Shown in pieces: positions 33,720 to 44,912 of a stretch of 64,000 nt of DNA. Position 1 is the first letter of the stretch. Each line of letters opens with the position of its first letter. The DNA is from Fragilariopsis cylindrus CCMP1102 (lineage: Eukaryota > Bacillariophyta > Bacillariophyceae > Bacillariales > Bacillariaceae). The stretch lies in NCBI GenBank assembly GCA_900095095.1, contig FMBT01000302.1, positions 434,001 through 498,000 on the forward strand, in the 5' to 3' direction. Position numbers and translations under genes: made by a program. The notes beneath the pieces are model-generated. The model was not told where the DNA came from. It worked only from the letters and a program-made list of their open reading frames with translations, and searched no databases.

Positions 33720-34682
33720 ATGTCAACAAAGGAAACAGCAATAACAACTCCTACGACAGCAGTAGTAGTAACACCAGTAATTTCTATTCCTGGTCTACCG
33801 CCATTGAAATGGCTTGATACAACAAGTAGTACTACACGTGTTCGTACTCCACTAATCGGTAATGCTACTTTAGACGAGACGAACCAATCAATCACTATGA
33901 CTACTACAAAAGAAACTGATTGGTTCAATCCTCCTCCAGCTCCAGCTCCAGCAAGCATAAACACCAATACAGACACGACAACAACAACGACTGAAAGTCC
34001 CGCGGCATTATGCAATGCACCCGCTCTTGTCTTCCAACGAGATAATTGCGATGATGGTTGCGATAATACTGGCGATTGGCAACTTTCTGTTAAAATTACA
34101 ATGCAGCATACCAATTTATTTGATGCCGGTACACTGTTTCTTCATCAGGGACCGAATGATTGGTGCAAACTTTGTTTTGAATATTCACCCGAATGTCTTC
34201 CTACAATTGTTTCTGTTGTGACACAAGATATATCCGATGATGCGAATGGACCATCTATTATCAATAGTAATAGTAATAGTAGTAGTAATAGTATTTCTAG
34301 CAGGACTACTACTCCTACTGCTACTAATAGTAGCAGTAGTAGTGTCTACTTGCGAGTATCAAAATATGCATCGGTGATTGCTTTTCATTATTCATTAGAC
34401 AATGATAATGGGAATAATAATAACGCGGACGAAGATACAACAAAAACAAATACAAATAATAGTAGTAATATACAGTGTAGTGATGAACAGAAACAACAAC
34501 AACAACAAAATCAGTATTGGACGTTGCACAGAGTATTTAGTATGAGAAATATCAATAAGATTCCCATGTCAATTGGATTTTTAGCACAAGCTCCTGTAGG
34601 GCCTGATTCGTGTACAGCTGTATTTTCAGAAATACAATATTATCCCCAAAAGACATTACAAAATCTGCGTGATGGTTCCTAA
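33720..34682 (+). CDS. DUF1349 concanavalin-like beta-sandwich protein
   Basis: The frame is open from 33645 but the Met at 33720 (MSTKETAI) is the likelier start. About 320 residues. Landmarks: TDWFNPPP, PALVFQ, GDWQLSVKITM, FDAGTLFLHQGPNDWCKLCFE, then YLRVSK, AFHYSLD, WTLHRVF, IGFLAQAPVGPDSCTAVF and a C-terminal NLRDGS. This order is that of DUF1349 (relatives of the yeast protein named regulation of enolase 1), a jelly-roll fold near glycan-binding lectins. Function is not established; carbohydrate binding is a family-level guess. Ser/Asn tracts (INSNSNSSSNS) interrupt the loop between strands. No signal peptide is visible from the chosen start. Confidence 0.75.
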   Translation: MSTKETAITTPTTAVVVTPVISIPGLPPLKWLDTTSSTTRVRTPLIGNATLDETNQSITMTTTKETDWFNPPPAPAPASINTNTDTTTTTTESPAALCNAPALVFQRDNCDDGCDNTGDWQLSVKITMQHTNLFDAGTLFLHQGPNDWCKLCFEYSPECLPTIVSVVTQDISDDANGPSIINSNSNSSSNSISSRTTTPTATNSSSSSVYLRVSKYASVIAFHYSLDNDNGNNNNADEDTTKTNTNNSSNIQCSDEQKQQQQQNQYWTLHRVFSMRNINKIPMSIGFLAQAPVGPDSCTAVFSEIQYYPQKTLQNLRDGS

Positions 34683-34774
34683 AATAAAATAGTCCTAGTA
34701 TACAAGATACAAATATTCATACGAAAAAATTCTACTACTAAATGTGTATTGCAGCAGGCTGAACATACATTTAT

Positions 34775-36205
34775 CTATTTATCAGTGCAATTTAATGTCA
34801 ACGTACGTGTACGTGTACGTGTACGTGTAGCAAAGGCAGCATAGTCACCCGATTTTGTACCAATCGTTGATAAATGTCCAAGGTCTTCGTATAGAATTAA
34901 TTTAGATCGCTTGTGTTCATTGAAGATTGATTGATGCATGAATTGTGCATGAGAAAGAGGAACATTAATATCGGATGCACCTTGAAAGATCCCAACTGCT
35001 GGAAGTAGATCATCATCATCATCATCATCTTGCTCCAGATCGTTGTCGTCTTTGTTTGTATTGTAACTGCTGCTGCTACTGCTGTTGGTAATGGTATTGG
35101 TATTGGTATTTTTTGCGCTTGTGTCGCCATCATCATCGTTGCTGTAGTGTTTACGAATAATGTCTTCGTGGGAATGATGTGCTCGAATCACAATCAACGT
35201 ATCATCATATATACCAGGATTAGATAATAATTGTCCTTGTGCTGCCATTGATGCCCTTGCCGGTATATACTTAGAAAAAAAAGATTCCCCTTCGTTCGAT
35301 ACTATCCATTGTTGATCGGAAATCGGTGTATGTGCATTTGCAATCATACCTTTTTGAATCCATGATATTGGTAGTATTGGAAATATGTAACTATTTACAA
35401 TACCTTGTGTGAGTGCAAATGTATGTAACCAGAAACGACTTATTCGAGACGTTGATGCAGATTCGACCAAGGTATTCATCGATTCCATATCAGATTTTAT
35501 TTTTATTCCATCCGATCCCGCTGACATGCATATAGCACACACCAAACAGACATTTCGAAGACGTGGTAATGCCTGCAGAGATTTCGTGCTGCTGTTGCCA
35601 TTGCTGTTGTCGTCCGAGGATTCCGAGGATTGATGTTGTTGTTTTTGTTTATACTTTTGCTTTTCCATTCGTTGGAGGTAGGAAGCTAATACGGCAAGTA
35701 TATAGGGACCACCTCCACTCAAACCCAAAATAGAAAAATCATTCCATCCTTGATCTTCCACAAGTTCCCATACATTTTCTACAAATGTATCAAGATTTGT
35801 ATTAGGATTAGAATTAGGATTATTATAATTATTATCTTCCTTTTCTTCTTCTTTATCTTCATCTTTATTGTTGTTATACGGATAATAAGGACTCGAGATT
35901 TTTCCCATTCCCGGTCGATCAATGGCATACAGTCGACCACCTGCACGGGCTACTGACCTAGCCGAAGTGACTCCTCCTTCCAATCCACAACTCGGATATC
36001 CATGAAAATACAATACCGGATGTCGTTCTTGTTCTTGTTCTTGTTCTGCTGTAGTAATACTAACTGTACCTTCCTTATCCGCCTTGACCTTGATCTTGAC
36101 CTTCTCCTTCTCCTCCTCTTCCTCCTCTTCTTCCGCATTTGGGAATGTGTGATAGGCAAGGAGTCTCCCATCCTTCAACTTCAGCGTATGCTCTACGGAA
36201 TGCAT
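34775..36205 (-). CDS. Alpha/beta hydrolase
   Basis: Intact 476-codon frame. HPVLYFHGYPSCGLEG is the oxyanion-hole region, AIDRPGMG follows, and ILGLSGGGPYILAVLA is the nucleophile elbow with the catalytic Ser. The acid is probably Asp in IFQGASDINVP and the base His in YEDLGHLSTIG, so the triad looks complete. The substrate cannot be told; many relatives are esterases or lipases of unknown target. Linkers rich in Glu/Lys, Asn and Asp separate the core blocks. The last 17 residues include alternating Thr-Arg from a TACGTG hexanucleotide repeat at about 34799-34828, which has probably extended the C-terminus. No leader or membrane anchor. Confidence 0.85.
   Translation of the reverse strand: MHSVEHTLKLKDGRLLAYHTFPNAEEEEEEEEKEKVKIKVKADKEGTVSITTAEQEQEQERHPVLYFHGYPSCGLEGGVTSARSVARAGGRLYAIDRPGMGKISSPYYPYNNNKDEDKEEEKEDNNYNNPNSNPNTNLDTFVENVWELVEDQGWNDFSILGLSGGGPYILAVLASYLQRMEKQKYKQKQQHQSSESSDDNSNGNSSTKSLQALPRLRNVCLVCAICMSAGSDGIKIKSDMESMNTLVESASTSRISRFWLHTFALTQGIVNSYIFPILPISWIQKGMIANAHTPISDQQWIVSNEGESFFSKYIPARASMAAQGQLLSNPGIYDDTLIVIRAHHSHEDIIRKHYSNDDDGDTSAKNTNTNTITNSSSSSSYNTNKDDNDLEQDDDDDDDLLPAVGIFQGASDINVPLSHAQFMHQSIFNEHKRSKLILYEDLGHLSTIGTKSGDYAAFATRTRTRTRTLTLNCTDK
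34799..34828 (-). repeat. TACGTG hexanucleotide repeat in coding sequence
   Basis: Four to five TACGTG units just before the hydrolase stop; translated as TRTRTRT. Length changes in multiples of six would keep the frame. Confidence 0.85.
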
Positions 36206-36981
36206 TGTTGTATGATGTATATTATAATTTATGCAATTGAATACTTCATTACCGTATCCTTATTGGCAAGTTATACTCGACGCTATTCGATGCTAGTAAT
36301 TGTGCGGTACCGGTGAGTTAAATTACTCTCCACGATTTGATTCCTTCATTCTTTCATTCGATTCATTCTTACTGGAACATCATCAATGCGAATTTTCGCT
36401 GATTTTCGATTTTTTTTCAATCGAGGATGTTCCTGGTGAGTTAAGTTACAAAATTGTACTCTCCACGATTTGATTGTTTCATTCATTCATTTTCTTTCAT
36501 TCGATTCATTCTTTTTTTATCAATTACTGTGTACAGAATAGTACGGCATGAAGTATTACACTTGTGATGCGTGGCGGGACTCAATATTTTTTTGAAAAAG
36601 GCTCTTGATTCTTCTTTACGAAGGCTGCTTGTCATGATTTGCTTCTTCATGGTATCAATCGTATGTTCATAGCTACTTCCATAGTTGGCGAACGCCTCCG
36701 TTAAATGATAAAGCACTTTGTTAGTGCGATCTTATGGCATCGTGCTCTCATATAATTCCTACTTTGAACTTTTAGTAGACTACGACATACTGCACCGATG
36801 AGAGCCTCCATGGCCTCTTTGGAACAGATAGGAACATGGCGACCCCGTGTCAACCAGAAATAATTGAATATACACTGTCTTTTTCAAGTCGTGACGCGAT
36901 GATCGAACCTAGTATCCTCGCCGAAGATTTAATTCCATCAGAACTTCTTACAAAAAGACAATTTAGAAACAAACACATAAC
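36206..36981. other. Intergenic region with a short tandem duplication and gene remnant
   Basis: GGTGAGTTAA plus CTCTCCACGATTTGATT and TTTCATTCGATTCATTC occur twice (about 36311-36372 and 36432-36512). A protein-like remnant on the minus strand follows at 36483-36860. Confidence 0.5.
36483..36860 (-). pseudogene. Unrecognised gene remnant
   Basis: Two adjacent frames read as one protein segment: KEAMEALIGAVCRSLLK and RARCHKIALTK, then LYHLTEAFANYGSSYEH and TMKKQIMTSSLRKEES. The joint near 36715 is a frame change. The composition is normal for a folded protein and unlike the surrounding low-complexity DNA, but I do not know the family. It could be a decayed host gene or a mobile-element piece. 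Confidence 0.35.
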
Positions 36982-38802
36982 ATGCATAACATACTTCGTA
37001 TAGTAACATACATGGTCATAACACAACACAACGCAACCACTACAAGTCCTATTTCCAGTACCATGACGGCAACAACAAACATCAAAGAAAAGATCGACCT
37101 CGAATGCGACTATTTAATCGTAGGAGCTGGCGCCACAACGCTCGCCTTTCTCGATACACTCGTGACCGAACTTCCCGACGCCAAGATTATACTGATCGAT
37201 AAAAAGGCAGCTCCGGGAGGCCATTGGATTGATAGTTATGACTACGTTCAACTTCATCAACCCAGCCTCGTTTACGGCATCGCTTCCAAACAACTCGAGG
37301 GCAATTGGCTCAAGTGCATGCTCACGCAGTTCATGTTGCCATGGAATCATCGGGCCAACAAAACCGAAATTTTAACATACTTTGCGGACTTTGTGAAGGA
37401 GAATAAGGAACAAATTGATTTTTATTCCAATTCGGTGTACGATTTTGAAACGAGTGACGAAGATGTTCATTTCTTCTCGAGTATGGATGGATCGGTATCT
37501 TATCAAGTGAAAGTCAATGTAAAATTAATTGATGGCAGCAGCAACGAAAACATCGTTCCACATAGTAAGTAACTTGTTGGGTCGATCTATTCATCGGATG
37601 GAATTATATTGTTTCTTTACTCATTATTTTACTGTGTTACGTTTACTTTCTTTTCTGCAGACTCTCCATTGCAATTCCCTGTAGATGACGAGGTTCGGGT
37701 CATGACCCCCAATCAAGTCTACGACGCTCACAAAGAAAATAGCAAGGAAATGCGAAAGAACAAATATGTTGTTCTTGGTGCCGGGAAAACAGGAATGGAT
37801 GCTGTGGTGTACCTCCAACGCACAATGAAAATAGACCCTGTCGATATTGCATGGGTGATCTCACAGGATGTATGGATGTCAAGTCTCAATGGTGGAGGCA
37901 GTCCTAAATCACATAGCATCTTGTTGTTAAAATACGACAACGATACCCAAAAGGCGGCTCTCGAAGGGGAGGAAATGAATTCAATGGTCCGTCTGGACAA
38001 GAATGTCATGCCCAACGTCTTCAAATTCCCACTCGTATCCAATGAAGAATTGAAACTCTATCGAAATGTGAAAACAATTATCCGACGCGGACGAGCTACT
38101 GCCATTCGTCGTCGTTCGTCCAATGCCAATGATAATTCGAAAGATGATGGTGTGGTGGTGGAATTTGGGAGTGACGACCATTCGCCATGGGAGGCCTTCG
38201 CACCCATCGACAAATGTGTTTTTGTTCATGCCACCAGTCCTGGTCCATTTGTGAGCTCATACACGAAATATCAACCAGATCATCAGGAAAAAGATACCAG
38301 TAACGGTATTTTCGATAGCGAAAAGAAGATGACCTTGAATCTTCTCTTCGAACCACCCATCTCTATATCCGTGTCTTGCTTGGCAAAGATCGAAGCTAGT
38401 CGGAACAAGGGAACTTTGGACCTTGAGTGTATGAAACGTCTCATGCTGGCTCGAGACAAGGAAAAGGGAAAACCGTCAATAGACGGAGACAACTATACGG
38501 AAAACGAAATGCTGGATGCCTTACTACAGCCATATGATTTGGTCGCGGCTCGGCCCATTTTAAATCTAGCGGTGATTTTGTCTATTTGCGACAAGGATCC
38601 ATTGGTGTCAATGAAATGGATGAAACAGAATCGCTTGGCGTTCCTAGGAAGCGTACCTGGCTTCAAATGCATGGTGTGCAAGACGGTACAAAAATTAATA
38701 ACCAAAGGAGACGACGGGCAGAAAAAGGTAGGATTGACCGAACAAGATGTACGTATGTTGGAACCATTGAAAGAGCAGATCCAACCTCTCGAAGGAATGT
38801 AA
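36982..38802 (+). CDS. FAD-dependent monooxygenase-like oxidoreductase, two exons
   Basis: Exons 36982-37564 and 37661-38802, intron 96 bp (GTAAGT...CTGCAG), 574 residues. The first dinucleotide motif is LIVGAGATTLAFLDTL followed by IILIDKKAAPGGHW, where the Asp binds the FAD ribose. The second exon has a second Rossmann motif YVVLGAGKTGMDAVVYL, the NAD(P)H site. This two-site layout is that of flavin-containing monooxygenases and related reductases; the substrate is unknown. Downstream Mets at 37012 and 37063 (MTATTNIKEK, just before the FAD site) are alternative starts. No clear targeting leader. The codon use is less AT-rich than its neighbours, which is compatible with higher expression or a different history; I did not quantify it. 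Confidence 0.8.
37565..37660 (+). other. Intron of the FAD-dependent oxidoreductase
   Basis: Donor GTAAGT after CCACATA and acceptor TTTTCTGCAG before ACTCTCCA, giving PH-NSPLQFP with a split Asn codon. Confidence 0.85.
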
Positions 38803-39681
38803 ATTTGTTCGAGTAGCTAGTTTAGCTAGCTACATTGTTTGAAATGTGTACAAAAGAAAATCTTAATTATTAATTGAATTATATTATATCACTCCCCTAT
38901 TACATAGATATTACATAGATTACAACAATTGTACTACTACAGAACCCATCGAATCAAACGATTGTTTCGTATTGTTTCGTTTATAATATACTTTATTTTA
39001 AATCGCATTCGGTGTTGATCTGATATGGGCGTATCCATCTTTTTTTGAGATCGACGCCACACTGGAAGCTTTGCAGCAGCAGCAGCTGCCTGGGGGGGGG
39101 GGGGGGGGGGGGGGGATCTCAGCGTTTATTGTTCTTCTAGCAGTCTTCACTCTTGTTTCCTAAGAACGAACAGGTTAGTAGAGTCCGAGCATCATCATCA
39201 TCATCATCATCGTCATCGTCATCGTCATCGTCGTCGTCGGGGGAAAAAAATCATATACGACAAAGATGATGGTGATCGAGGTAACCAGTGTAGTGGCAAC
39301 AGTAATTAAGTCGACGACGAAACAATCGGAGAATGAATTCAAAACCGTCAACATTTATTGAAAAGAATAATCATTATAACATAAAAGATAGTCAAAAAAT
39401 AAGTTTTACATTCCTTCATTTAAAAGTCTTCTCGGTAATTTTAGAATCCTTATATAACAACTCTAAACGTAGCTAATAACGGGATGGTTAGTTAGCCGAA
39501 ATACGATTTGATTCGCACAGCATACCCATACCCATGAACGCGAGAGCTAAAAAGTTACTACTAGGGGGGATTATTAACACAAAAAGAAGTAACTAATTAA
39601 AAAAGGGAGACTGCTGTTTAGGCTGGTTGTATAGTTGTATAGTCGTACTGTCTACAGATACTATAATGAAACGTTTATTTT
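38803..39681. other. Intergenic region with a 24-bp poly-G tract
   Basis: G24 lies at 39092-39115, preceded by a GCA/CAG run, and an (ATC)n/(GTC)n stretch runs at about 39190-39240. No gene. Confidence 0.6.
39092..39115 (+). repeat. G24 homopolymer
   Basis: Twenty-four consecutive G. Such a tract can form intermolecular or intramolecular quadruplexes and is also a place where assembly length is unreliable. Shorter G/C runs occur at 610-623 (C14) and 43941-43955 (G15). Confidence 0.95.
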
Positions 39682-39915
39682 CTATTTTTGTATAATCATA
39701 TTAATGTATTGGTCTGTGATAAGGGAGATGCCGTCCGATAGCTGTATACGTGGTGGCACAATAACATACAGATAATAATGTTGACGACAGCCATCCCTTT
39801 CTAATTGTATATCTTTGATTTGTGTTGTTGTTTCTTCCCGTGATAAAGTAGATCCAAAAATCATGCTTGCTGATGATTCCACGTCAGCAGGCAAGAGACT
39901 ATCACCTCAATCAAG
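39682..39915 (-). pseudogene. Conserved-looking C-terminal fragment
   Basis: A frame with no upstream Met reads DSLLPADVESSASMIFGS, RDGCRQHYYLYVIVPPR and GISLITDQYINMIIQK to a stop at 39682. It is protein-like (aromatic and hydrophobic pattern) and unlike its surroundings. An AG lies at about 39919-39920, so it may be a last exon with upstream exons missing or elsewhere, or a processed fragment. I do not recognise the family. Confidence 0.3.
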
Positions 39916-39972
39916 ATTTTACACGAGAATAATTCGTCCTAAAGAAAGACCCCCCTTGTGGTGAATGTTCGC

Positions 39973-41709
39973 TCATTCGGTCGTTGTTTCTGCTTTTGAT
40001 TTTAATAAATCTTCCAACCGTCCAATGAGTGTTTCTCTGCTTCCATCTACGTCAAGATCTGCTTCATCGAGTCTTTCTCGGAGAGAAAAGACGTCTAATT
40101 GATCGAGGTCCATGCTGTCATCACTATCTTTGGTACAAGCATCTTCCTTGTTGTCTTCCCCATTATTGTTGCTGCTGTTATTGTTGTTGTTCTCGTCGTC
40201 GCGATTTTTATCGTCATCATTGTTGTTATGGAAGTATTTACGACAACCGGTATGGGTATGTTCAAATACTTCAGTTAAGAGTGTATCGGATTCTTCTATC
40301 AAGGCCCATCCTGGTGTTTTCATTACAACATTAGGATCAGATACACAAACGTCCATCGTTGTTTCTTTCAACAAAGCACATGAATAAGAATCTGCAAATA
40401 GTAATAATTCCGCAGCATTTGTTTCATCCACAAATTTATCGGCAAGCACTGATTCGACATATAACTTAAGTTCGGTAAGACATAATCGATCGGCCGCAAC
40501 AAGTAGCTTCCGTGCTGTTTGCACGTCTTCTATTAGTGGACGTTTTACAGTATACACATATTCTAACATCGTCTCAAACGTTTCACAATCGATACCCGGT
40601 AGATCCACTACAAAGGTGTTATCGGTATCGGTATCGGTATCCTCATCTTTAGACGATGATGATGATGATTCTTCACAAACGAGTTCGTACAATATCTTGG
40701 CACGAAGTGCAAGAATCATTTTATGTGCCTCGTAGTATTTGTATTCGCATTGATGTTGCTTTTGATGAATCGTGTTCGTATTCGTGTTCGTGGTTGTTAT
40801 CGTTGTTGTTGTTGTCGGTACACGAAAAGTAACATCACCAGTTTCAGATGATGATAAATATAATTGTGTCAATGTCGGTTCTCGTCTCATCGTTGTTGGG
40901 TACCATATAATTTTACGATCGACAGCTATTTGGATATCAATTTCAATTGTCAGTGAACCATCATCATTATTTAAATATTTTTCCAAAATCTTTTTACGTT
41001 TAATGAAATTTTCTAATCCCCAACTGGTGGAACATTTCCCTTTCCCCACCGAAAATGCACATAATTGTGTATCTGTTTGATGTGTCGCTACTCGGTATGT
41101 AACCTTCGCCGATGGTTCCTCACGATCATTGGGGGAGGCAAAGTAATGAAGAAAACAGGAGACATGTTCCGTTTCTTTCGACGAACGATTGTCACCATAG
41201 GGATAGATCTGTAATTTCCAATTATATCCATGTGCTTTCAGTGTGGGTGTAATACGATACTGTCCTCGTTTTTCTTCACAATGCACAAAGTCATGAATTT
41301 TAAATCTCATCGTTTCAACTTTCCGTAATAGTCGTTTCTTAGGTTGTCCAACTTCTGCTACACGATACTCATTATAATAATGATCATCATCAGCACGAAC
41401 AAAGTCATCATCAATATTATTGTTACTATTACTGTTGTCACCAATAACAAGGTTGTTATCGTATGCTGAATGACGATGAGAATTACGATGATGTTGTTGC
41501 TGATTCTTCTTCTTCTTGTTCTTCATCTGTTGTTTGTTGTTGTTGTTGTTGTTTTGTTTGGAATCACAATTCGTCGTACTACTACCATTATTACTACAAG
41601 TTGTCATAAAACTAGTATCGAGTGTGGATTCATTCTCATTCAGAGCGGTGGCGGCGGCAATGGTTTGACGACTACGACGGCGACGACGTCTAAACATGGA
41701 TAGTTTCAT
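39973..41709 (-). CDS. MATH-BTB-SAP domain protein
   Basis: Intact 578-codon frame. Residues 1-110 are basic then Asn/Gln-rich. Residues ~135-285 resemble a MATH domain (KIHDFVHCEEKRGQY, WKLQIYPYGDN, NFIKRKKILEKYL, LTIEIDIQIAV). Residues ~300-430 are a BTB/POZ domain (GDVTFRV, YEAHKMILALRAKIL, FETMLEYVYT, LLVAADRLCLTELKLYVE) and a short BACK-like helix pair follows. The last ~40 residues form a SAP motif (LDVFSLRERLDEADLDVDGS), a DNA/RNA-binding helix-extended loop. MATH-BTB proteins are substrate adaptors for Cullin-3 ubiquitin ligases; the SAP end suggests chromatin or nucleic-acid association, an inference from the domain. Confidence 0.85.
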   Translation of the reverse strand: MKLSMFRRRRRRSRQTIAAATALNENESTLDTSFMTTCSNNGSSTTNCDSKQNNNNNNKQQMKNKKKKNQQQHHRNSHRHSAYDNNLVIGDNSNSNNNIDDDFVRADDDHYYNEYRVAEVGQPKKRLLRKVETMRFKIHDFVHCEEKRGQYRITPTLKAHGYNWKLQIYPYGDNRSSKETEHVSCFLHYFASPNDREEPSAKVTYRVATHQTDTQLCAFSVGKGKCSTSWGLENFIKRKKILEKYLNNDDGSLTIEIDIQIAVDRKIIWYPTTMRREPTLTQLYLSSSETGDVTFRVPTTTTTITTTNTNTNTIHQKQHQCEYKYYEAHKMILALRAKILYELVCEESSSSSSKDEDTDTDTDNTFVVDLPGIDCETFETMLEYVYTVKRPLIEDVQTARKLLVAADRLCLTELKLYVESVLADKFVDETNAAELLLFADSYSCALLKETTMDVCVSDPNVVMKTPGWALIEESDTLLTEVFEHTHTGCRKYFHNNNDDDKNRDDENNNNNSSNNNGEDNKEDACTKDSDDSMDLDQLDVFSLRERLDEADLDVDGSRETLIGRLEDLLKSKAETTTE

Positions 41710-43514
41710 AATTGTTCGTTTGTTTGTTTGACTGTGCTAAAATTGGAGATGGACTTGCTGGTCGTTGTTTTAGATTTTTTGAGTTGTTGGTCTTGTTGCT
41801 TCTCTCTCTCTCACTATGTATGTTGATCAAAAGAAAGTGTATTGTTCTTTCTGACAATTCCTTCACGATCGATATCGATTCGATTCGATTCGTACGCAAT
41901 GATTTAAGAATTACTTCCAACAATAATCTTTCGTTTCGGTCCCGTTTCAAGGTTTTTTGTTCAGAACGTTATGTTTGTATGTGTCATGTGCAATGCATGT
42001 GACGATGTGTGTTCTGATTATGATTCTGTTGGATCGAGTTACGTGAGTGTGTGTGTGTGTGTGTATGCGATTCTTGGTTTTCATGTGCCTAGAAGGTTCC
42101 TCGACAAAAAACATGTTTGTGTGATTGAAAAAAACAAAAACAACATTATTAATTATGTATGAATGACGTGTTAGCGTGTATGTAATCTCATTTTTCCCCA
42201 TTGGCAAATCAACGGAAAGCGTGTATGTAAGCTCATTTTTCTTGCATTTTCCTAGGCATAAAAATTAAGTTGCGCGATGATAAACATAATCAAATAATGA
42301 GCCGTTAGGCCACATACAATTGACATTGGCTATTAATAACGTGCACGAATCAATCAATCAATCATTCAAATCATCCATATGGTAGTACGGCTAACTTGTT
42401 CTTGCAAAGCTTCTACGTACGGATCGATTGTACCAGGATAGGACCTTCAAATAAATGTTGGAGAAAACTCTACTACCTTGCCCTCCTCCACTGCCATACC
42501 ATACACTGCTGATGCCATACACATATTGATATCTGATTGTTGTGTGTAGTTCCCTGGATTAAGCATGAGCTGTGCACACAACATATTATTATAAAATACC
42601 ACAAAATACCTTATAGCTTGAAAGCTGTTTTAAGATGTCAATTACTAGATTCTAAAGCATGTTGAATAGATTAGTTATTGCTGGTATTAGGGTTACTAAA
42701 AGGTTGTGAATTGAGTGCTAGCTAGTGAGGTTGTAATTGATGATGTGAGAAATGATATGAAGAATGAATCATGTGCTGTTTGGATCTAATGTTTGAATCG
42801 GTTTGCCGTTGCTATTTGTGCGCAGGCCAATATTCTCATAGCATTGTCACCATGGTCGGATCACCTTCTTTGAATTGTTTTTTTTTTTTGCTTAGGGTGT
42901 AGTAGGCAGTATTTGGTTGAAAACTTGTTTGTTGGTTGTGCAGCAAACATGTTTGCATCTTGTGATTACTACTGCCTCATGTTGGTGAGGGTCGGGATCC
43001 ACCAAATTTTTAATGCCAGGAACATCTTGGATTTAGGAAAAAAATTGTAAAAATTTGCATCTCCCACATTTTCAAATGGCCTTCTCTTCATTTTGCCAAG
43101 AACTGGAATGAGCTGAATTGGTGGCAGCTGTTGTTGAATCTCATGAGCTGAATCTTGAGCTGAATATGAGCAGAGTCATCTTACTTAGCTCTTCACTAGT
43201 ACCACTTGATACAATGACCCATCTGCGCGCCAACCCAGAATGTGAGCTCTCTTTGACTGACTATAACTTTCCGGCTATTGTGTCCCAGCCAGGTGTTCAA
43301 GCTGCTATGTAGCAGATTCCACATTTAATAGAGATATGGATCGTATGGAAGATTAACACCTTGGGCATATTTTTGCAAAAGTTATCTCTATATTAGATTT
43401 TACTAAGTAACTCGTGTTGTAACCGATTTTTGTCCATTTTTTTGGTGAGCCATAGTTAGCCGTTGCGTGTGCACAGTTGTAGTTGTGTTAAACCTCACTT
43501 GCTAATTCTCAACA
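41710..43514. other. Long AT-rich interval upstream of the MATH-BTB-SAP gene
   Basis: No gene supported. A GT run is at 42048-42064. The motif TGTATGTAA(T/G)CTCATTTTTC is repeated at about 42178 and 42222. An open frame at 43118-43312 lacks protein-like features. Confidence 0.45.
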
Positions 43515-43728
43515 TATAAACTAAATCATGCCCAAACTTTACTAGTATCTGTTAGTTTAGTATATAATAACAACTTTAGCATCAAATAATATATACACCT
43601 AAAAAGTCATTTTTTGGAAATATTGACCATTAAGTTAACAATTGACCTATTGGATGGAGAAGTCTTATATTCCTTAGTCTTGTAAGCCTACTGATATCTC
43701 ACAATGTAGGCTCACACACAGCACTCAT
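43515..43728 (+). repeat. Terminal repeat of copy B (plus-strand left end)
   Basis: Begins TATAAACTAAATCATGCCC and ends with GGCTCACACACAGCACTC; close match to 7283-7497. Confidence 0.65.
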
Positions 43729-44912
43729 CCTGTGGTACTTGCTACCTGTACCACTCCAATTTCTGGCATTCTACCCATCCTAGCATGTATAAAGTACCAA
43801 TCAGATGGTATAATCTGAGCTTAATATGCATAGGGTGGATACCTGGACCAGACTTTTGGGCGCTAGGTATGTGTTCTTCACACTGGAAGAAGGTGGTAAA
43901 GGGTGCAATGCAGCCTAGGACATGGGAAAAAGGCCCATTTGGGGGGGGGGGGGGGTATGTGACCTAGTACACACTCAAAAAGATAAAAAATAAAAACTTG
44001 GCGAGCTATGGGCAGGACCATGCTGATGTGGGCACTAAAGGAGAAAACCTGCTTTGGGGCCTAAATGACCCTTTTGGGGGCTTAGCACACCATGACACCT
44101 TCCTAACCTCCCTAGAGCCCTAAGCAATAGTTGGACCTTGTACCCATAGGTATAATGCTGAGCTCCATATAATTTTTCAAGGTTATTAGGTCTGTATTGA
44201 TGGTGCATCACCCCCTTGATTACACACGCACTTTGCACTTAGAGAAATTGTGTGTTGTAATAGCAGTGGGTTTTGACCCTTGGCACCCCACATATATGAT
44301 GTATGGTTATCTAAAACAATGATATAATCCAAAACCTTTATGAATTAGGTTGATGTCTAGCTGTTTTATTTGGGACTCAGCATACCTGGTATGGGCGTGG
44401 TAGCATCTCAAATATTTTTGCAATGTGTGCATTTTGGGCTATTTTATGTCTATTCTATTGTTCCCCACCCCACGCCACCATACCACCAAATGTTCCAAGT
44501 ATTGTTGGTGTATTTTGACCATACGCATATATGGGAGGTATCTGGGTGTTCAAACCATGGTACAATTCCTTTTTTTGATGTTGTGGCAGCCTATTTCTGA
44601 ATGATACTTTTGGGCATGGAAATATGCAATGTTGGCCAAAATGCAATGTTTGTGTTCTACTATGGAGGCAAGAATAAGGTAAAGAAGTATGGGGGATCAT
44701 GACCCTTAGTTCATCCTCTATGGGTATGAGATGGATGACTAGGTGGTATTTTGGTGCACCATGCTGGTTCTAGAACCTAAGGAGAAGTTATTCATCTTAT
44801 TATTCAAAGTTGTTTAATATTCCAGTAACCAAACTCCACTGCTGGAGAATTTGTGAGATAAAAATCATACCAATCAGAATCACTTTAGTCAAGTGGTGAT
44901 GAACCACCAGGG

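Noticed and set aside
40029-40387. Leu/Cys/Ser-rich plus-strand frames opposite the MATH-BTB-SAP gene
   Set aside because: They are the antisense translation of Asn/Asp tracts; common on the opposite strand of every gene here.
43118-43312. Open frame upstream of copy B
   Set aside because: No conserved features, in a region with no other coding sign.
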